Part shown: one piece after another, positions 31,695-41,687 of the stretch
Layout of the letters: the number at the start of each line of letters is the position of its first letter
Position numbering within the stretch: the first letter of the stretch is position 1
DNA from: Streptomyces musisoli
GTDB taxonomy: Bacteria > Actinomycetota > Actinomycetes > Streptomycetales > Streptomycetaceae
Direction: 5' to 3'
NCBI RefSeq assembly: GCF_016741855.1
Contig: NZ_JAERRH010000004.1
Coordinates: forward strand, 186,001-250,000
Length of the DNA: 64,000 bases
Position numbers and translations under genes: made by a program
Notes under the pieces: model-generated
Database searches by the model: none
Told to the model about the DNA's origin: nothing
The model's input: the letters and a program-made list of their open reading frames with translations, nothing else

Positions 31695-31711
31695 GGGTCG
31701 GTGAGCTGAGA

Positions 31712-32356
31712 ATGGCTAAGCAGATCAAGGGCATCCTGGGCGAGAAGCTCGGCATGACGCAGGTGTGGGACGAGAACAACCGTGTTGTTCCGGTCACCGT
31801 CGTCAAGGCCGGCCCCAACGTCGTCACCCAGGTCCGTACGAACGATGTCGACGGCTACGAGTCCGTCCAGATCGCTTTCGGCGAGATCGACCCGCGCAAG
31901 GTGAACAAGCCCCTCAAGGGCCACTTCGCCAAGGCCGACGTCACTCCCCGCCGCCACCTCGTCGAGATCCGTACCGCTGACGCCAGCGAGTACACCCTCG
32001 GCCAGGAGATCACCGCCGAGGTGTTCGAGGCCGGCATCAAGGTCGACGTGACCGGCAAGAGCAAGGGCAAGGGCTTCGCCGGTGTCATGAAGCGTCACAA
32101 CTTCAAGGGCCTCGGCGCCGGACACGGCACCCAGCGCAAGCACCGCTCGCCCGGTTCCATCGGTGGCTGCGCCACCCCGGGCCGCGTGTTCAAGGGCCTC
32201 CGCATGGCGGGTCGCATGGGCAACGAGCGGGTCACCACCCAGAACCTGACCGTCCACGCCGTTGACGCGGAGAAGGGTCTGCTGCTCATCAAGGGCGCGG
32301 TTCCCGGTCCGAACGGCGGCCTCGTCCTGGTCCGCACCGCGGCCAAGGGGGCCTGA
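31712..32356 (+). CDS. rplC: 50S ribosomal protein L3
   Basis: A 214-residue protein reaching the peptidyl-transferase centre. [20 protein letters not shown] at the N-terminus and the central extension with [20 protein letters not shown], next to the A-loop of 23S rRNA, are clear. It ends [13 protein letters not shown]. Tightly packed: 8 bases to rplD. Confidence 0.98.
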   Translation: MAKQIKGILGEKLGMTQVWDENNRVVPVTVVKAGPNVVTQVRTNDVDGYESVQIAFGEIDPRKVNKPLKGHFAKADVTPRRHLVEIRTADASEYTLGQEITAEVFEAGIKVDVTGKSKGKGFAGVMKRHNFKGLGAGHGTQRKHRSPGSIGGCATPGRVFKGLRMAGRMGNERVTTQNLTVHAVDAEKGLLLIKGAVPGPNGGLVLVRTAAKGA

Positions 32357-32364
32357 GGTAACCG

Positions 32365-33015
32365 ATGAGCACTGTTGACATCCTTTCGCCGGCGGGCGAC
32401 AAGGCCGGTTCCGTCGAGCTCCCCGCGGAGATCTTCGACGCCAAGGTCAGCGTTCCGCTGATCCACCAGGTCGTCGTCGCGCAGCTGGCCGCTGCCCGTC
32501 AGGGCACGCACAAGACGAAGACCCGTGGCGAGGTCCGTGGTGGTGGCAAGAAGCCTTACCGCCAGAAGGGCACCGGTCGCGCCCGTCAGGGTTCGACCCG
32601 CGCGCCGCAGTTCGCCGGTGGTGGCGTCGTGCACGGTCCCGTGCCGCGTGACTACTCGCAGCGCACCCCGAAGAAGATGAAGGCCGCCGCCCTGCGCGGT
32701 GCCCTCACCGACCGGGCGCGTCACAACCGCATCCACGTCGTCTCCGGCGTGGTCGAGGGTGCGATCTCCACCAAGGCCGCCAAGAGCCTGTTCGGCAAGA
32801 TCTCGGAGCGCAAGAACCTGCTCCTGGTCGTCGAGCGTGCCGACGAGGCCGCGTGGCTGTCCGCCCGCAACCTGCCCCAGGTCCACATCCTGGAGCCGGG
32901 CCAGCTGAACACGTACGACGTTCTCGTCTCGGACGACGTGGTCTTCACCCAGGCCGCTTTCGAGTCCTTCGTGTCTGGCCCCAAGGCCGCTGACACCGAA
33001 GGGAGCGAGGCCTGA
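32365..33015 (+). CDS. rplD: 50S ribosomal protein L4
   Basis: A 216-residue protein lining the exit tunnel; its extended loop carries [20 protein letters not shown] with the Lys/Arg residues linked to macrolide resistance elsewhere, wild-type here. In E. coli L4 is the S10-operon repressor; no matching leader was identified. Its TGA overlaps the rplW ATG by one base (TGATG). Confidence 0.97.
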   Translation: MSTVDILSPAGDKAGSVELPAEIFDAKVSVPLIHQVVVAQLAAARQGTHKTKTRGEVRGGGKKPYRQKGTGRARQGSTRAPQFAGGGVVHGPVPRDYSQRTPKKMKAAALRGALTDRARHNRIHVVSGVVEGAISTKAAKSLFGKISERKNLLLVVERADEAAWLSARNLPQVHILEPGQLNTYDVLVSDDVVFTQAAFESFVSGPKAADTEGSEA

Positions 33016-33434
33016 TGGCTACGCGTCACCCGAGCATTGCCTCGAAGGCCGCCAAGGCCGCCAAGGCCGCGCGCGTCGCCAAGGCGCGTCGCCACGCCGC
33101 CGAGGGCAAGAACACCGTCGAGACCCCGCTGAGCAAGTCGTTCACGGACCCCCGTGACGTCCTGGTGAAGCCGGTCGTCTCCGAGAAGAGCTACGCGCTC
33201 CTCGACGAGAACAAGTACACGTTCATCGTCGCCCCGGGCGCCAACAAGACCCAGATCAAGCAGGCCGTCCAGGCGGTCTTCGACGTCAAGGTCACCGGGG
33301 TCAACACGATCAACCGCGCCGGCAAGCGCAAGCGCACGAAGACCGGCTTCGGTCAGCGTGCCGCCACCAAGCGCGCGATCGTGACCCTCGCCGAGGGCGA
33401 CCGTATCGACATCTTCGGCGGTCCGACCGCCTAA
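33015..33434 (+). CDS. rplW: 50S ribosomal protein L23 with N-terminal extension
   Basis: The exit-site protein that docks trigger factor and SRP. The canonical domain starts near residue 47 ([20 protein letters not shown]) and ends [10 protein letters not shown]. The first about 40 residues are an Ala/Lys/Arg-rich extension ([16 protein letters not shown]) not present in the usual protein of about 100 residues. Translationally coupled to rplD by a one-base overlap. Confidence 0.96.
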   Translation: MATRHPSIASKAAKAAKAARVAKARRHAAEGKNTVETPLSKSFTDPRDVLVKPVVSEKSYALLDENKYTFIVAPGANKTQIKQAVQAVFDVKVTGVNTINRAGKRKRTKTGFGQRAATKRAIVTLAEGDRIDIFGGPTA

Positions 33435-33474
33435 GGGCGGTCTGGATCGTCCGATATCGGACGAGGACTGAGAA

Positions 33475-34311
33475 ATGGGAATCCGCAAGTACAAGCCGAC
33501 TACGCCGGGCCGTCGTGGCGCCAGCGTCGCCGACTTCGTCGAGGTCACGCGGTCCACGCCGGAGAAGTCGCTGGTCCGTCCCCTGCACAGCAAGGGCGGC
33601 CGTAACAACGCCGGTCGTGTGACCGTTCGCCACCAGGGTGGCGGACACAAGCGCGCCTACCGTGTGATCGACTTCCGTCGTCACGACAAGGACGGCGTGC
33701 CGGCGAAGGTCGCGCACATCGAGTACGACCCCAACCGCACCGCGCGCATCGCGCTGCTGCACTACGCCGACGGCGAGAAGCGCTACATCCTCGCCCCGCG
33801 CAACCTGCAGCAGGGTGACCGCGTCGAGAACGGTCCCGGGGCCGACATCAAGCCGGGCAACAACCTGGCCCTCCGCAACATCCCGGTCGGTACCACGATC
33901 CACGCGATCGAGCTCCGTCCCGGTGGCGGTGCCAAGTTCGCCCGCTCCGCCGGTGCCTCCGTGCAGCTGCTCGCGAAGGAGGGCTCGATGGCCCACCTCC
34001 GCATGCCGTCCGGTGAGATCCGCCTGGTCGACGTCCGCTGCCGCGCCACCATCGGTGAGGTCGGCAACGCCGAGCAGAGCAACATCAACTGGGGTAAGGC
34101 CGGCCGTAAGCGGTGGCTGGGCGTTCGCCCGACCGTCCGTGGTGTCGTCATGAACCCGGTTGACCACCCGCACGGTGGTGGTGAGGGCCGGACCTCCGGT
34201 GGTCGCCACCCTGTGTCCCCGTGGGGCAAGAAGGAAGGCCGTACTCGTTCGCCCAAGAAGGCGTCGAACAAGTACATCGTCCGCCGCCGCAAGACGAACA
34301 AGAAGCGCTAA
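33475..34311 (+). CDS. rplB: 50S ribosomal protein L2
   Basis: A 278-residue protein essential for subunit joining and peptidyl transfer. [18 protein letters not shown] starts it, and the C-terminal signature [19 protein letters not shown] with the conserved histidine is present. Twelve bases separate it from rpsS. Confidence 0.98.
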   Translation: MGIRKYKPTTPGRRGASVADFVEVTRSTPEKSLVRPLHSKGGRNNAGRVTVRHQGGGHKRAYRVIDFRRHDKDGVPAKVAHIEYDPNRTARIALLHYADGEKRYILAPRNLQQGDRVENGPGADIKPGNNLALRNIPVGTTIHAIELRPGGGAKFARSAGASVQLLAKEGSMAHLRMPSGEIRLVDVRCRATIGEVGNAEQSNINWGKAGRKRWLGVRPTVRGVVMNPVDHPHGGGEGRTSGGRHPVSPWGKKEGRTRSPKKASNKYIVRRRKTNKKR

Positions 34312-34323
34312 GGACGGGTTGAG

Positions 34324-34605
34324 ATGCCTCGTAGCCTGAAGAAGGGGCCCTTCGTCGACGACCACCTGATCAAGAAGGTGGACGCCCAGAACGAAGCCGG
34401 CACCAAGAACGTCATCAAGACCTGGTCCCGCCGCTCGATGATCGTCCCGGCCATGCTCGGCCACACGCTGGCGGTGCACAACGGCAAGACCCACATCCCG
34501 GTGTTCGTCACCGAGTCGATGGTCGGCCACAAGCTCGGCGAGTTCTCGCCGACGCGCACCTTCCGGGGCCACGTCAAGGAAGACCGGAAGTCGAAGCGCC
34601 GCTAG
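34324..34605 (+). CDS. rpsS: 30S ribosomal protein S19
   Basis: A 93-residue 30S head protein at bridge B1a. [18 protein letters not shown] and the C-terminal [20 protein letters not shown] are diagnostic. S10 operon, between rplB and rplV. Confidence 0.98.
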   Translation: MPRSLKKGPFVDDHLIKKVDAQNEAGTKNVIKTWSRRSMIVPAMLGHTLAVHNGKTHIPVFVTESMVGHKLGEFSPTRTFRGHVKEDRKSKRR

Positions 34606-34650
34606 TAGCGGATCGCATTCAGACACGTAAGTAACTCTGAAGGGACAACC

Positions 34651-34998
34651 ATGGAAGCCAGGGCCCAGGCGCGGTACATCCGCGTCACGCCCATGAAGGC
34701 CCGCCGTGTGGTGGACCTCATCCGTGGCATGGACGCCACGGAGGCCCAGGCTGTTCTGCGATTCGCTCCGCAGGCAGCCTCCGTGCCGGTCGGCAAGGTG
34801 CTCGACAGCGCCATCGCCAACGCCGCGCACAACTACGACCACACCGACGCCGACAGCCTCTACATCTCCGAGGCCTACGTCGACGAGGGCCCGACCCTGA
34901 AGCGGTTCCGGCCGCGCGCCCAGGGCCGTGCCTACCGGATCCGCAAGCGGACCAGCCACATCACCGTGGTCGTCAGCAGCAAGGAAGGAACCCGGTAA
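34651..34998 (+). CDS. rplV: 50S ribosomal protein L22
   Basis: A 115-residue exit-tunnel protein. [20 protein letters not shown] begins it; the tunnel hairpin lies in [29 protein letters not shown] precedes the ATG. The TAA overlaps the rpsC ATG by one base. Confidence 0.97.
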   Translation: MEARAQARYIRVTPMKARRVVDLIRGMDATEAQAVLRFAPQAASVPVGKVLDSAIANAAHNYDHTDADSLYISEAYVDEGPTLKRFRPRAQGRAYRIRKRTSHITVVVSSKEGTR

Positions 34999-35819
34999 TG
35001 GGCCAGAAGGTAAACCCGCACGGGTTCCGGCTCGGTGTCACGACCGACTTCAAGTCGCGTTGGTACGCCGACAAGCTGTACAAGGACTACGTCAAGGAAG
35101 ACGTCGCCATCCGTCGGATGATGACGTCCGGCATGGAGCGCGCCGGCATCTCGAAGGTTGAGATCGAGCGCACCCGTGACCGCGTGCGTGTGGACATCCA
35201 CACCGCTCGTCCGGGCATCGTCATCGGCCGCCGTGGCGCCGAGGCCGACCGCATCCGCGGCGACCTCGAGAAGCTCACGGGCAAGCAGGTCCAGCTGAAC
35301 ATCCTCGAGGTCAAGAACCCCGAGACCGACGCTCAGCTGGTTGCCCAGGCCGTTGCCGAGCAGCTCTCCTCCCGCGTCTCCTTCCGCCGCGCCATGCGTA
35401 AGAGCATGCAGTCGGCGATGAAGGCCGGCGCCAAGGGCATCAAGATCCAGTGCGGTGGCCGCCTCGGCGGCGCCGAGATGTCCCGCTCGGAGTTCTACCG
35501 CGAGGGCCGCGTGCCCCTGCACACGCTCCGTGCGAACGTGGACTACGGCTTCTTCGAGGCCAAGACGACCTTCGGCCGCATCGGCGTGAAGGTCTGGATC
35601 TACAAGGGCGACGTCAAGAACATCGCCGAGGTCCGCGCCGAGAACGCTGCGGCCCGTGCGGGTAACCGCCCGGCCCGTGGCGGTGCCGACCGCCCGGCCC
35701 GTGGTGGCCGTGGTGGCGAGCGGCGCGGTCGCAAGCCGCAGCAGGCTGCCGGCGCCGAGGCCCCCAAGGCCGAGGCTCCCGCGTCCGCTCCGGCTGAGAG
35801 CACCGGAACGGAGGCCTGA
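34998..35819 (+). CDS. rpsC: 30S ribosomal protein S3 with Arg/Gly tail
   Basis: A 273-residue mRNA-entry protein with helicase activity. KH domain: [17 protein letters not shown]; the C-terminal core includes [20 protein letters not shown]. From about residue 212 on there is an extra tail, first Arg/Gly-rich ([19 protein letters not shown]) and then Ala/Pro/Glu-rich, longer than the 233-residue E. coli protein. One-base overlap with rplV. Confidence 0.97.
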   Translation: MGQKVNPHGFRLGVTTDFKSRWYADKLYKDYVKEDVAIRRMMTSGMERAGISKVEIERTRDRVRVDIHTARPGIVIGRRGAEADRIRGDLEKLTGKQVQLNILEVKNPETDAQLVAQAVAEQLSSRVSFRRAMRKSMQSAMKAGAKGIKIQCGGRLGGAEMSRSEFYREGRVPLHTLRANVDYGFFEAKTTFGRIGVKVWIYKGDVKNIAEVRAENAAARAGNRPARGGADRPARGGRGGERRGRKPQQAAGAEAPKAEAPASAPAESTGTEA

Positions 35820-35824
35820 CCGAA

Positions 35825-36244
35825 ATGCTGATCCCCCGTAGGGTCAAGCACCGCAAGCAGCACCACCCGAAGCGCAACGGTATGTCCAAGGGTGGAACGC
35901 AGGTTGCGTTCGGCGAGTACGGCATCCAGGCGCTGACCCCGGCCTACGTCACGAACCGCCAGATCGAGGCGGCTCGTATCGCGATGACCCGTCACATCAA
36001 GCGTGGCGGCAAGGTCTGGATCAACATCTACCCGGACCGTCCGCTCACCAAGAAGCCGGCCGAGACCCGCATGGGTTCCGGTAAGGGTTCTCCGGAGTGG
36101 TGGATCGCCAACGTCAAGCCCGGACGTGTGATGTTCGAGCTGTCGTACCCCAACGAGAAGATCGCCCGTGAGGCGCTGACCCGTGCGGCCCACAAGCTGC
36201 CGATGAAGTGCCGGATCGTCAAGCGCGAGGCAGGTGAAGCGTGA
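35825..36244 (+). CDS. rplP: 50S ribosomal protein L16
   Basis: A 139-residue protein near the A-site tRNA elbow. [20 protein letters not shown] and [20 protein letters not shown] are diagnostic. The TGA (36242-36244) overlaps the rpmC start codon. Confidence 0.98.
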   Translation: MLIPRRVKHRKQHHPKRNGMSKGGTQVAFGEYGIQALTPAYVTNRQIEAARIAMTRHIKRGGKVWINIYPDRPLTKKPAETRMGSGKGSPEWWIANVKPGRVMFELSYPNEKIAREALTRAAHKLPMKCRIVKREAGEA

Positions 36245-36468
36245 TGTCGGCCGGTACCAAGGCGTCCGAGCTGCGCGAGCTGGGCAACGAGGAGCTTCTG
36301 GCGAAGCTCCGCGAGGCCAAGGAAGAGCTGTTCAACCTCCGCTTCCAGGCGGCGACGGGTCAGCTCGAGAACCACGGTCGGCTGAAGGCCGTCCGTAAGG
36401 ACATCGCGCGGATCTACACCCTGATGCGTGAGCGCGAGCTGGGCATCGAGACGGTGGAGAGCGCCTGA
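36244..36468 (+). CDS. rpmC: 50S ribosomal protein L29
   Basis: A 74-residue two-helix protein at the tunnel exit: [20 protein letters not shown] with [23 protein letters not shown] at 36244 is chosen over the GTG at 36241 because it matches the family start; both overlap the rplP stop. Its own TGA overlaps the rpsQ ATG. Confidence 0.95.
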   Translation: MSAGTKASELRELGNEELLAKLREAKEELFNLRFQAATGQLENHGRLKAVRKDIARIYTLMRERELGIETVESA

Positions 36469-36755
36469 TGAGTGAGAGCAACGTGACTGAGCAGACTGCA
36501 GAGGCCCGCGGCTTCCGCAAGACCCGCGAGGGTCTCGTCGTCAGCGACAAGATGGACAAGACCGTCGTCGTCGCCGTCGAGGACCGCGTCAAGCACGCGC
36601 TGTACGGCAAGGTCATCCGCCGTACCAACAAGCTCAAGGCGCACGACGAGCAGAACGCCGCGGGTGTCGGCGACCGCGTCCTCCTCATGGAGACCCGGCC
36701 GCTCTCCGCGACGAAGCGCTGGCGCGTCGTCGAGATCCTCGAGAAGGCCAAGTAG
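36468..36755 (+). CDS. rpsQ: 30S ribosomal protein S17
   Basis: A 95-residue 30S assembly protein. After a short extension ([15 protein letters not shown]) the canonical sequence begins [20 protein letters not shown] and ends [12 protein letters not shown]. Last gene of the S10 operon, coupled to rpmC by one base. Confidence 0.98.
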   Translation: MSESNVTEQTAEARGFRKTREGLVVSDKMDKTVVVAVEDRVKHALYGKVIRRTNKLKAHDEQNAAGVGDRVLLMETRPLSATKRWRVVEILEKAK

Positions 36756-36787
36756 GTAATTCGCGCAAGCGAATTCCAGAAGATACG

Positions 36788-36856
36788 CCTGTGGGGCTAA
36801 CCCCGCAGGTCAGTTCCGCCAGGCTCGGCAGGGGTCCTCTGTATGAGGCCCCTGCC
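36788..36856 (+). promoter_or_regulatory. Two hairpins between rpsQ and rplN
   Basis: CCTG-T-GGGG-CTAA-CCCC-G-CAGG at 36788-36809, then GGCAGGGG-T-CCTC (36827-36839) paired with GAGG-CCCCTGCC (36845-36856), a 12 bp stem with one bulge and 5-base loop. They mark the S10/spc boundary. Terminator, processing site or regulatory leader are all possible; no T-run follows. Confidence 0.6.
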
Positions 36857-36885
36857 GGGAACCGGCAGACGATCAGGAGATAGAC

Positions 36886-37254
36886 GTGATCCAGCAGGAG
36901 TCGCGACTGCGCGTCGCCGACAACACTGGTGCGAAGGAAATCCTTTGCATCCGTGTGCTCGGTGGCTCCGGTCGCCGCTACGCGGGCATCGGTGACGTCA
37001 TCGTCGCCACCGTCAAGGACGCGATCCCGGGTGGCAACGTGAAGAAGGGTGACGTCGTCAAGGCGGTCATCGTTCGCACCGTCAAGGAGCGCCGCCGTCC
37101 GGACGGCTCGTACATCCGCTTCGACGAGAACGCCGCCGTCATTCTGAAGAACGACGGCGACCCTCGCGGCACCCGCATCTTCGGCCCGGTCGGGCGTGAG
37201 CTGCGCGAGAAGAAGTTCATGAAGATCATCTCGCTGGCTCCGGAGGTGCTGTAA
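36886..37254 (+). CDS. rplN: 50S ribosomal protein L14
   Basis: A 122-residue subunit-interface protein and first gene of the spc operon. [20 protein letters not shown] and [13 protein letters not shown] [18 protein letters not shown] are diagnostic. The GTG at 36886 follows CAGGAG. rplX follows after 2 bases. Confidence 0.98.
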   Translation: MIQQESRLRVADNTGAKEILCIRVLGGSGRRYAGIGDVIVATVKDAIPGGNVKKGDVVKAVIVRTVKERRRPDGSYIRFDENAAVILKNDGDPRGTRIFGPVGRELREKKFMKIISLAPEVL

Positions 37255-37256
37255 GC

Positions 37257-37580
37257 ATGAAGATCAAGAAGGGCGACCTGGTCCAGGTCATCACCGGTAA
37301 GGACAAGGGCAAGCAGGGCAAGGTCATTGCCGCTTACCCGCGCGAGGAGCGCGTCCTGGTCGAGGGTGTCAACCGGGTCAAGAAGCACACCAAGGCCGGC
37401 CCGACCGCCAGCGGTTCCCAGGCCGGCGGCATCGTGACCACCGAGGCCCCCATCCACGTGTCCAACGTTCAGCTGGTCGTGGAGAAGGACGGTCAGAAGG
37501 TCGTCACGCGTGTCGGTTACCGCTTCGACGACGAAGGCAACAAGATCCGCGTTGCCAAGCGGACGGGTGAGGACATCTGA
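37257..37580 (+). CDS. rplX: 50S ribosomal protein L24
   Basis: A 107-residue assembly-initiator protein with the KOW segment [20 protein letters not shown] and [18 protein letters not shown]. Ends in TGATG, overlapping the rplE start by one base. Confidence 0.98.
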   Translation: MKIKKGDLVQVITGKDKGKQGKVIAAYPREERVLVEGVNRVKKHTKAGPTASGSQAGGIVTTEAPIHVSNVQLVVEKDGQKVVTRVGYRFDDEGNKIRVAKRTGEDI

Positions 37581-38137
37581 TGGCTACCACCACCACTCCG
37601 CGTCTGAAGCAGAAGTACCGCGAGGAGATCGCGGGCAAGCTGCGTGACGAGTTCAAGTACGAGAACGTCATGCAGGTTCCCGGCCTCGTCAAGATCGTGG
37701 TCAACATGGGTGTCGGCGACGCCGCCCGTGACTCGAAGCTGATCGAGGGCGCGATCCGCGACCTGACCACCATCACCGGTCAGAAGCCGGCCGTCACCAA
37801 GGCCCGCAAGTCCATCGCGCAGTTCAAGCTGCGTGAGGGCCAGCCGATCGGTGCCCACGTCACGCTCCGTGGCGACCGCATGTGGGAGTTCCTGGACCGC
37901 ACCCTGTCGCTCGCGCTGCCGCGCATCCGCGACTTCCGCGGCCTGTCCCCCAAGCAGTTCGACGGCCGTGGCAACTACACCTTCGGTCTCACGGAGCAGG
38001 TCATGTTCCACGAGATCGACCAGGACAAGATCGACCGTACCCGGGGCATGGACATCACCGTGGTCACCACGGCGACCAACGACGCTGAGGGCCGCGCGCT
38101 CCTTCGTCACCTCGGCTTCCCGTTCAAGGAGGCGTGA
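37580..38137 (+). CDS. rplE: 50S ribosomal protein L5
   Basis: A 185-residue 5S rRNA-binding protein of the central protuberance. [35 protein letters not shown] and the P-site loop region are present; the C-terminus reads [11 protein letters not shown]. It carries the ribosome site for rpsZ (AAGGAGG) inside its final codons. Confidence 0.98.
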   Translation: MATTTTPRLKQKYREEIAGKLRDEFKYENVMQVPGLVKIVVNMGVGDAARDSKLIEGAIRDLTTITGQKPAVTKARKSIAQFKLREGQPIGAHVTLRGDRMWEFLDRTLSLALPRIRDFRGLSPKQFDGRGNYTFGLTEQVMFHEIDQDKIDRTRGMDITVVTTATNDAEGRALLRHLGFPFKEA

Positions 38138-38142
38138 GCGAG

Positions 38143-38328
38143 ATGGCGAAGAAGGCTCTGATTGCCAAGGCTGCTCGCAAGCCCAAGTTCGGTGTGCGTG
38201 GCTACACGCGCTGCCAGCGCTGCGGCCGTCCGCACTCCGTGTACCGCAAGTTCGGCCTGTGCCGTGTGTGCCTTCGTGAGATGGCTCACCGCGGCGAGCT
38301 GCCGGGCGTGACCAAGAGCTCCTGGTAA
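38143..38328 (+). CDS. rpsZ: 30S ribosomal protein S14 type Z
   Basis: A 61-residue short, zinc-binding S14 (C+ form): [20 protein letters not shown] holds two Cys-x2-Cys pairs. The ATG at 38143 (MAKKALIAK) is preferred to a GTG at 38134, which sits one base after the ribosome site. Streptomyces also have a zinc-free S14 elsewhere, controlled by Zur; this is the zinc-replete form. Confidence 0.96.
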   Translation: MAKKALIAKAARKPKFGVRGYTRCQRCGRPHSVYRKFGLCRVCLREMAHRGELPGVTKSSW

Positions 38329-38345
38329 ATCCCTTATCAGGGATT
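38328..38345 (+). other. Short hairpin after rpsZ
   Basis: AATCCCT-TATC-AGGGATT directly overlaps the rpsZ stop. The 38346-38537 gap before rpsH has no other clear element; TAGGCT at 38399-38404 could be a -10 but has no -35. Confidence 0.4.
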
Positions 38346-38537
38346 CCGGAGACTCTCGGTAAGCATCTGGGTCGGCAGAGGCCCGGTCCCGCATGCCTTA
38401 GGCTAGTGGGGTTGGGCGTCTGCCGCCCGTACGACTTACTACGCCGTAGGTCCACCGCGCCGCACCCGTCCCGTCTCGGATCGGGGAGAGGGATGGCGCA
38501 CCAGGAAACCCCGGCGAGAGAGGCCGAAGGCCAATTC

Positions 38538-38936
38538 ATGACCATGACTGATCCGATCGCAGACATGCTTACGCGTCTGCGGAACGCGAACTCGGCATAC
38601 CACGACTCCGTGACGATGCCGGCGTCGAAGATCAAGTCGCACATCGCGGAGATCCTCCAGCAGGAGGGCTTCATCACGGGCTGGAAGGTCGAGGACGCCG
38701 AGGTCGGCAAGAACCTCGTTCTCGAGCTGAAGTTCGGCCCGAACCGCGAGCGCTCCATCGCGGGCATCAAGCGCATCTCCAAGCCCGGTCTCCGGGTGTA
38801 CGCGAAGTCCACCAACCTGCCGAAGGTGCTCGGCGGCCTGGGCGTGGCGATCATCTCCACGTCGCACGGGCTCCTCACCGACAAGCAGGCCGGCAAGAAG
38901 GGCGTGGGTGGGGAAGTCCTCGCCTACGTCTGGTAG
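38538..38936 (+). CDS. rpsH: 30S ribosomal protein S8
   Basis: A 132-residue protein binding helix 21 of 16S rRNA and, in E. coli, repressing the spc operon. The start [18 protein letters not shown] is the family start; an upstream in-frame ATG region (38406 onward) is non-conserved. The C-terminus [20 protein letters not shown] is diagnostic. Confidence 0.97.
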   Translation: MTMTDPIADMLTRLRNANSAYHDSVTMPASKIKSHIAEILQQEGFITGWKVEDAEVGKNLVLELKFGPNRERSIAGIKRISKPGLRVYAKSTNLPKVLGGLGVAIISTSHGLLTDKQAGKKGVGGEVLAYVW

Positions 38937-38960
38937 CAGAAGGGAACGGAGGAAACAGCT

Positions 38961-39500
38961 ATGTCGCGCATCGGCAAGCTCCCCATCGCGGTTCCCGCCG
39001 GCGTGGACGTCACCATCGACGGCCGTACGGTCAAGGTCAAGGGCCCCAAGGGCGAGCTGACCCACACCGTCGTGGCACCGATCGAGATCGTCAAGGGCGA
39101 GGACGGCGTTCTGAACGTCACCCGCCCGAACGACGAGCGTCAGAACAAGGCCCTGCACGGCCTGTCCCGCACGCTGGTGGCGAACATGATCACCGGCGTG
39201 ACCCAGGGTTACGTGAAGAAGCTCGAGATCAGTGGTGTCGGTTACCGCGTGACCGCCAAGGGTGCGAACCTCGAGTTCGCGCTGGGCTACAGCCACCCGA
39301 TCGTCGTCGAGGCCCCCGAGGGCATCACCTTCAAGGTGGAGGCCCCCACCCGGTTCTCGGTCGAGGGCATCGACAAGCAGAAGGTCGGCGAGGTTGCGGC
39401 CAACATCCGCAAGCTGCGCAAGCCTGACCCGTACAAGGCCAAGGGCGTCAAGTACGAGGGCGAAGTCATCCGCCGCAAGGTCGGAAAGGCGGGTAAGTAA
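38961..39500 (+). CDS. rplF: 50S ribosomal protein L6
   Basis: A 179-residue protein near the sarcin-ricin loop and factor-binding site, with two repeated folds. [19 protein letters not shown] starts it and [20 protein letters not shown] near the C-terminus is the family signature. AAGGGAACGGAGG precedes the ATG. Confidence 0.98.
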   Translation: MSRIGKLPIAVPAGVDVTIDGRTVKVKGPKGELTHTVVAPIEIVKGEDGVLNVTRPNDERQNKALHGLSRTLVANMITGVTQGYVKKLEISGVGYRVTAKGANLEFALGYSHPIVVEAPEGITFKVEAPTRFSVEGIDKQKVGEVAANIRKLRKPDPYKAKGVKYEGEVIRRKVGKAGK

Positions 39501-39503
39501 GCC

Positions 39504-39887
39504 ATGGCATACGGGCAGAAGATCCTCAAGGGCGACGCCTACAAGCGCGCCGCGATCAAGCGCCGTCACATCCGGATCCGCAAGAACCTTTCCGGTACGG
39601 CGGAGCGTCCCCGTCTGGTCGTGACCCGCTCCAACCGCCACATCGTGGCGCAGGTGATCGACGACCTGAAGGGCCACACCCTGGCGTCGGCGTCCACTCT
39701 GGACAGCTCGATCCGCGGTGGCGAGGGCGACAAGTCCGCGCAGGCCAAGCAGGTCGGCGCCCTGGTCGCCGAGCGCGCCAAGGCCGCCGGTGTCGAGGCC
39801 GTCGTGTTCGACCGTGGTGGCAACCAGTACGCCGGGCGCATCGCCGCCCTGGCGGACGCCGCCCGCGAGGCCGGGCTCAGGTTCTGA
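39504..39887 (+). CDS. rplR: 50S ribosomal protein L18
   Basis: A 127-residue 5S rRNA-binding protein: a basic N-terminus ([20 protein letters not shown]) and the core [20 protein letters not shown]. Three bases after rplF. Confidence 0.98.
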   Translation: MAYGQKILKGDAYKRAAIKRRHIRIRKNLSGTAERPRLVVTRSNRHIVAQVIDDLKGHTLASASTLDSSIRGGEGDKSAQAKQVGALVAERAKAAGVEAVVFDRGGNQYAGRIAALADAAREAGLRF

Positions 39888-39924
39888 GCCGCCGTAGCTA
39901 GCGGAAAAGAGAGAGGTAAATCCA

Positions 39925-40530
39925 ATGGCTGGACCCCAGCGCCGCGGTGGCGGTGCCGGTGGCGGCGAGCGGCGGGACCGGAAGGGCCGTGACGGCGGCG
40001 CTGCTGCCGCCGAGAAGACCGCGTACGTTGAGCGCGTTGTCGCGATCAACCGCGTCGCCAAGGTTGTGAAGGGTGGTCGTCGCTTCAGCTTCACCGCGCT
40101 GGTCGTGGTGGGCGACGGTGACGGCACCGTGGGTGTCGGTTACGGCAAGGCCAAGGAGGTGCCGGCCGCCATCGCCAAGGGTGTTGAGGAGGCCAAGAAG
40201 CACTTCTTCAAGGTCCCCCGTATCCAGGGCACCATCCCGCACCCCATCCAGGGTGAGAAGGCTGCCGGCGTCGTGCTGCTCAAGCCCGCGTCCCCGGGTA
40301 CCGGTGTTATCGCCGGTGGTCCGGTGCGTGCCGTGCTCGAGTGCGCCGGTATCCACGACGTGCTGTCGAAGTCGCTCGGCTCCGACAACGCGATCAACAT
40401 CGTGCACGCGACCGTGGAGGCCCTGAAGGGTCTGCAGCGTCCCGAGGAGATCGCGGCCCGCCGTGGTCTGCCGCTCGAGGACGTCGCCCCCGCGGCTCTT
40501 CTCCGTGCGCGTGCCGGGGCGGGTGCGTAA
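39925..40530 (+). CDS. rpsE: 30S ribosomal protein S5
   Basis: A 201-residue accuracy protein. A Gly/Arg-rich N-terminal extension ([19 protein letters not shown]) precedes the double-stranded RNA-binding domain starting [20 protein letters not shown]; the C-terminal fold has [28 protein letters not shown] precedes the ATG. Confidence 0.98.
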   Translation: MAGPQRRGGGAGGGERRDRKGRDGGAAAAEKTAYVERVVAINRVAKVVKGGRRFSFTALVVVGDGDGTVGVGYGKAKEVPAAIAKGVEEAKKHFFKVPRIQGTIPHPIQGEKAAGVVLLKPASPGTGVIAGGPVRAVLECAGIHDVLSKSLGSDNAINIVHATVEALKGLQRPEEIAARRGLPLEDVAPAALLRARAGAGA

Positions 40531-40532
40531 TC

Positions 40533-40715
40533 ATGGCGCAGCTGAAGATTACGCAGGTCAAGTCCTACATCGGCAGCAAGCAGAACCACCGTGACACCCT
40601 GCGTTCCCTTGGTCTCAAGGGCATCAACACGCAGGTCGTCAAGGAGGACCGCCCCGAGTTCCGCGGCATGGTGCACACCGTCCGCCACCTCGTGACGGTC
40701 GAGGAGGTCGACTGA
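40533..40715 (+). CDS. rpmD: 50S ribosomal protein L30
   Basis: A 60-residue protein, [20 protein letters not shown] with [18 protein letters not shown]. The ATG at 40533 fits the family length and lies 2 bases after rpsE; longer in-frame starts lie inside rpsE. Confidence 0.97.
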   Translation: MAQLKITQVKSYIGSKQNHRDTLRSLGLKGINTQVVKEDRPEFRGMVHTVRHLVTVEEVD

Positions 40716-40717
40716 TC

Positions 40718-41173
40718 ATGGCGGAGCAGAACCCGCTCAAGATCCACAACCTCCGTCCCGCCCCGGGCGCCAAGACCGCCAAGACCCGTGTCGGTCGTGG
40801 TGAGGCGTCGAAGGGTAAGACGGCCGGTCGTGGTACCAAGGGCACCAAGGCCCGCTACCAGGTTCCGGAGCGCTTCGAGGGTGGCCAGATGCCGCTCCAC
40901 ATGCGCCTCCCGAAGCTGAAGGGCTTCAAGAACCCGTTCAAGACCGAGTTCCAGGTCGTGAACCTCGACAAGCTGGCCGCGCTCTACCCCGAGGGTGGCG
41001 AGGTCACGGTCGAGGGTCTGGTGGCCAAGGGTGCCGTTCGCAAGAACAGCCTCGTCAAGGTCCTCGGCCAGGGCGAGATCTCCGTGGCGCTGCAGGTGAC
41101 GGTCGACGCCGTCTCCGGCTCCGCCAAGGAGAAGATCACTGCCGCCGGCGGTTCGGTCACCGAGCTCGTCTGA
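40718..41173 (+). CDS. rplO: 50S ribosomal protein L15
   Basis: A 151-residue late-assembly protein: a Gly/Lys/Arg-rich extended N-terminus ([20 protein letters not shown]) then [20 protein letters not shown]. Last gene before a strong terminator, so secY is probably not simply read through from the spc operon. Confidence 0.98.
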   Translation: MAEQNPLKIHNLRPAPGAKTAKTRVGRGEASKGKTAGRGTKGTKARYQVPERFEGGQMPLHMRLPKLKGFKNPFKTEFQVVNLDKLAALYPEGGEVTVEGLVAKGAVRKNSLVKVLGQGEISVALQVTVDAVSGSAKEKITAAGGSVTELV

Positions 41174-41207
41174 GTCCGGTGCTGAGCTGACGCTCGGTAT
41201 GCACGTA

Positions 41208-41250
41208 ATGAGGGGCAGGAACCCGGTGGGGTTCCTGCCCCTCATCGTTG
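41208..41250 (+). terminator. Terminator between rplO and secY
   Basis: ATGAGGGGCAGGAACCC (from 41208) pairs with GGGTTCCTGCCCCTCAT (to 41244) as a 17 bp stem, followed by CGTTGTTTTC. A strong Rho-independent form inside the classical spc-secY order. Confidence 0.9.
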
Positions 41251-41352
41251 TTTTCGCGGCCCTGACTCAGCGGCGGAGGGCTTCCGCGGGCTGAACGGGG
41301 CTCGCCCGCCAGGCCGGCCCGCCCGCGCGGGCGCCTCGGCGTGGCGGGGGAG

Positions 41353-41428
41353 CGGCCGAGGGGGCGGCGAACGGCCGAGGGGGCGGGGAGGGACCGAGGG
41401 GCGGGGGAGCGGCCGGAGGGGCGGCGGG
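41353..41428. repeat. Four 19-base G-rich tandem units upstream of secY
   Basis: Units start at 41353, 41372, 41391 and 41410 with constant 19-base period; the first two read CGGCCGAGGGGGCGGnGAn and the others are diverged. G-runs of four or five bases recur, which could form quadruplexes. The remaining 41251-41576 gap holds no gene. Confidence 0.75.
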
Positions 41429-41576
41429 CCGAGCCGTCGGCACCGGGGCGACGGGCGACACGACGAGCGTCCCTCGCGCCGGGCCGCCGTCGGCGGTTCC
41501 GCGAAAAGGAGGGCATACTCCCTCGGTCGTTTCGGGAAGGGCAGTCCCGCAGGTAAGGTGACGTACACTGCCCACT

Positions 41577-41605
41577 TTGATTGGGTGCTTCACGTGGGGC
41601 ACTCT
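41577..41605 (+). promoter_or_regulatory. Candidate secY promoter
   Basis: TTGATT at 41577-41582 and CACTCT at 41600-41605 with a 17-base spacer, about 80 bases before secY. The -10 is poor. A separate TTGACC at 41615 lacks a -10 partner. Some promoter is expected because a strong terminator precedes. Confidence 0.35.
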
Positions 41606-41687
41606 GAGCGGCAGTTGACCGTTACGTACTTGTCGAACCTCACACCGTCACCCTTGACGCAGTTGCGCGGGGGTCGCAGGAGGCACC

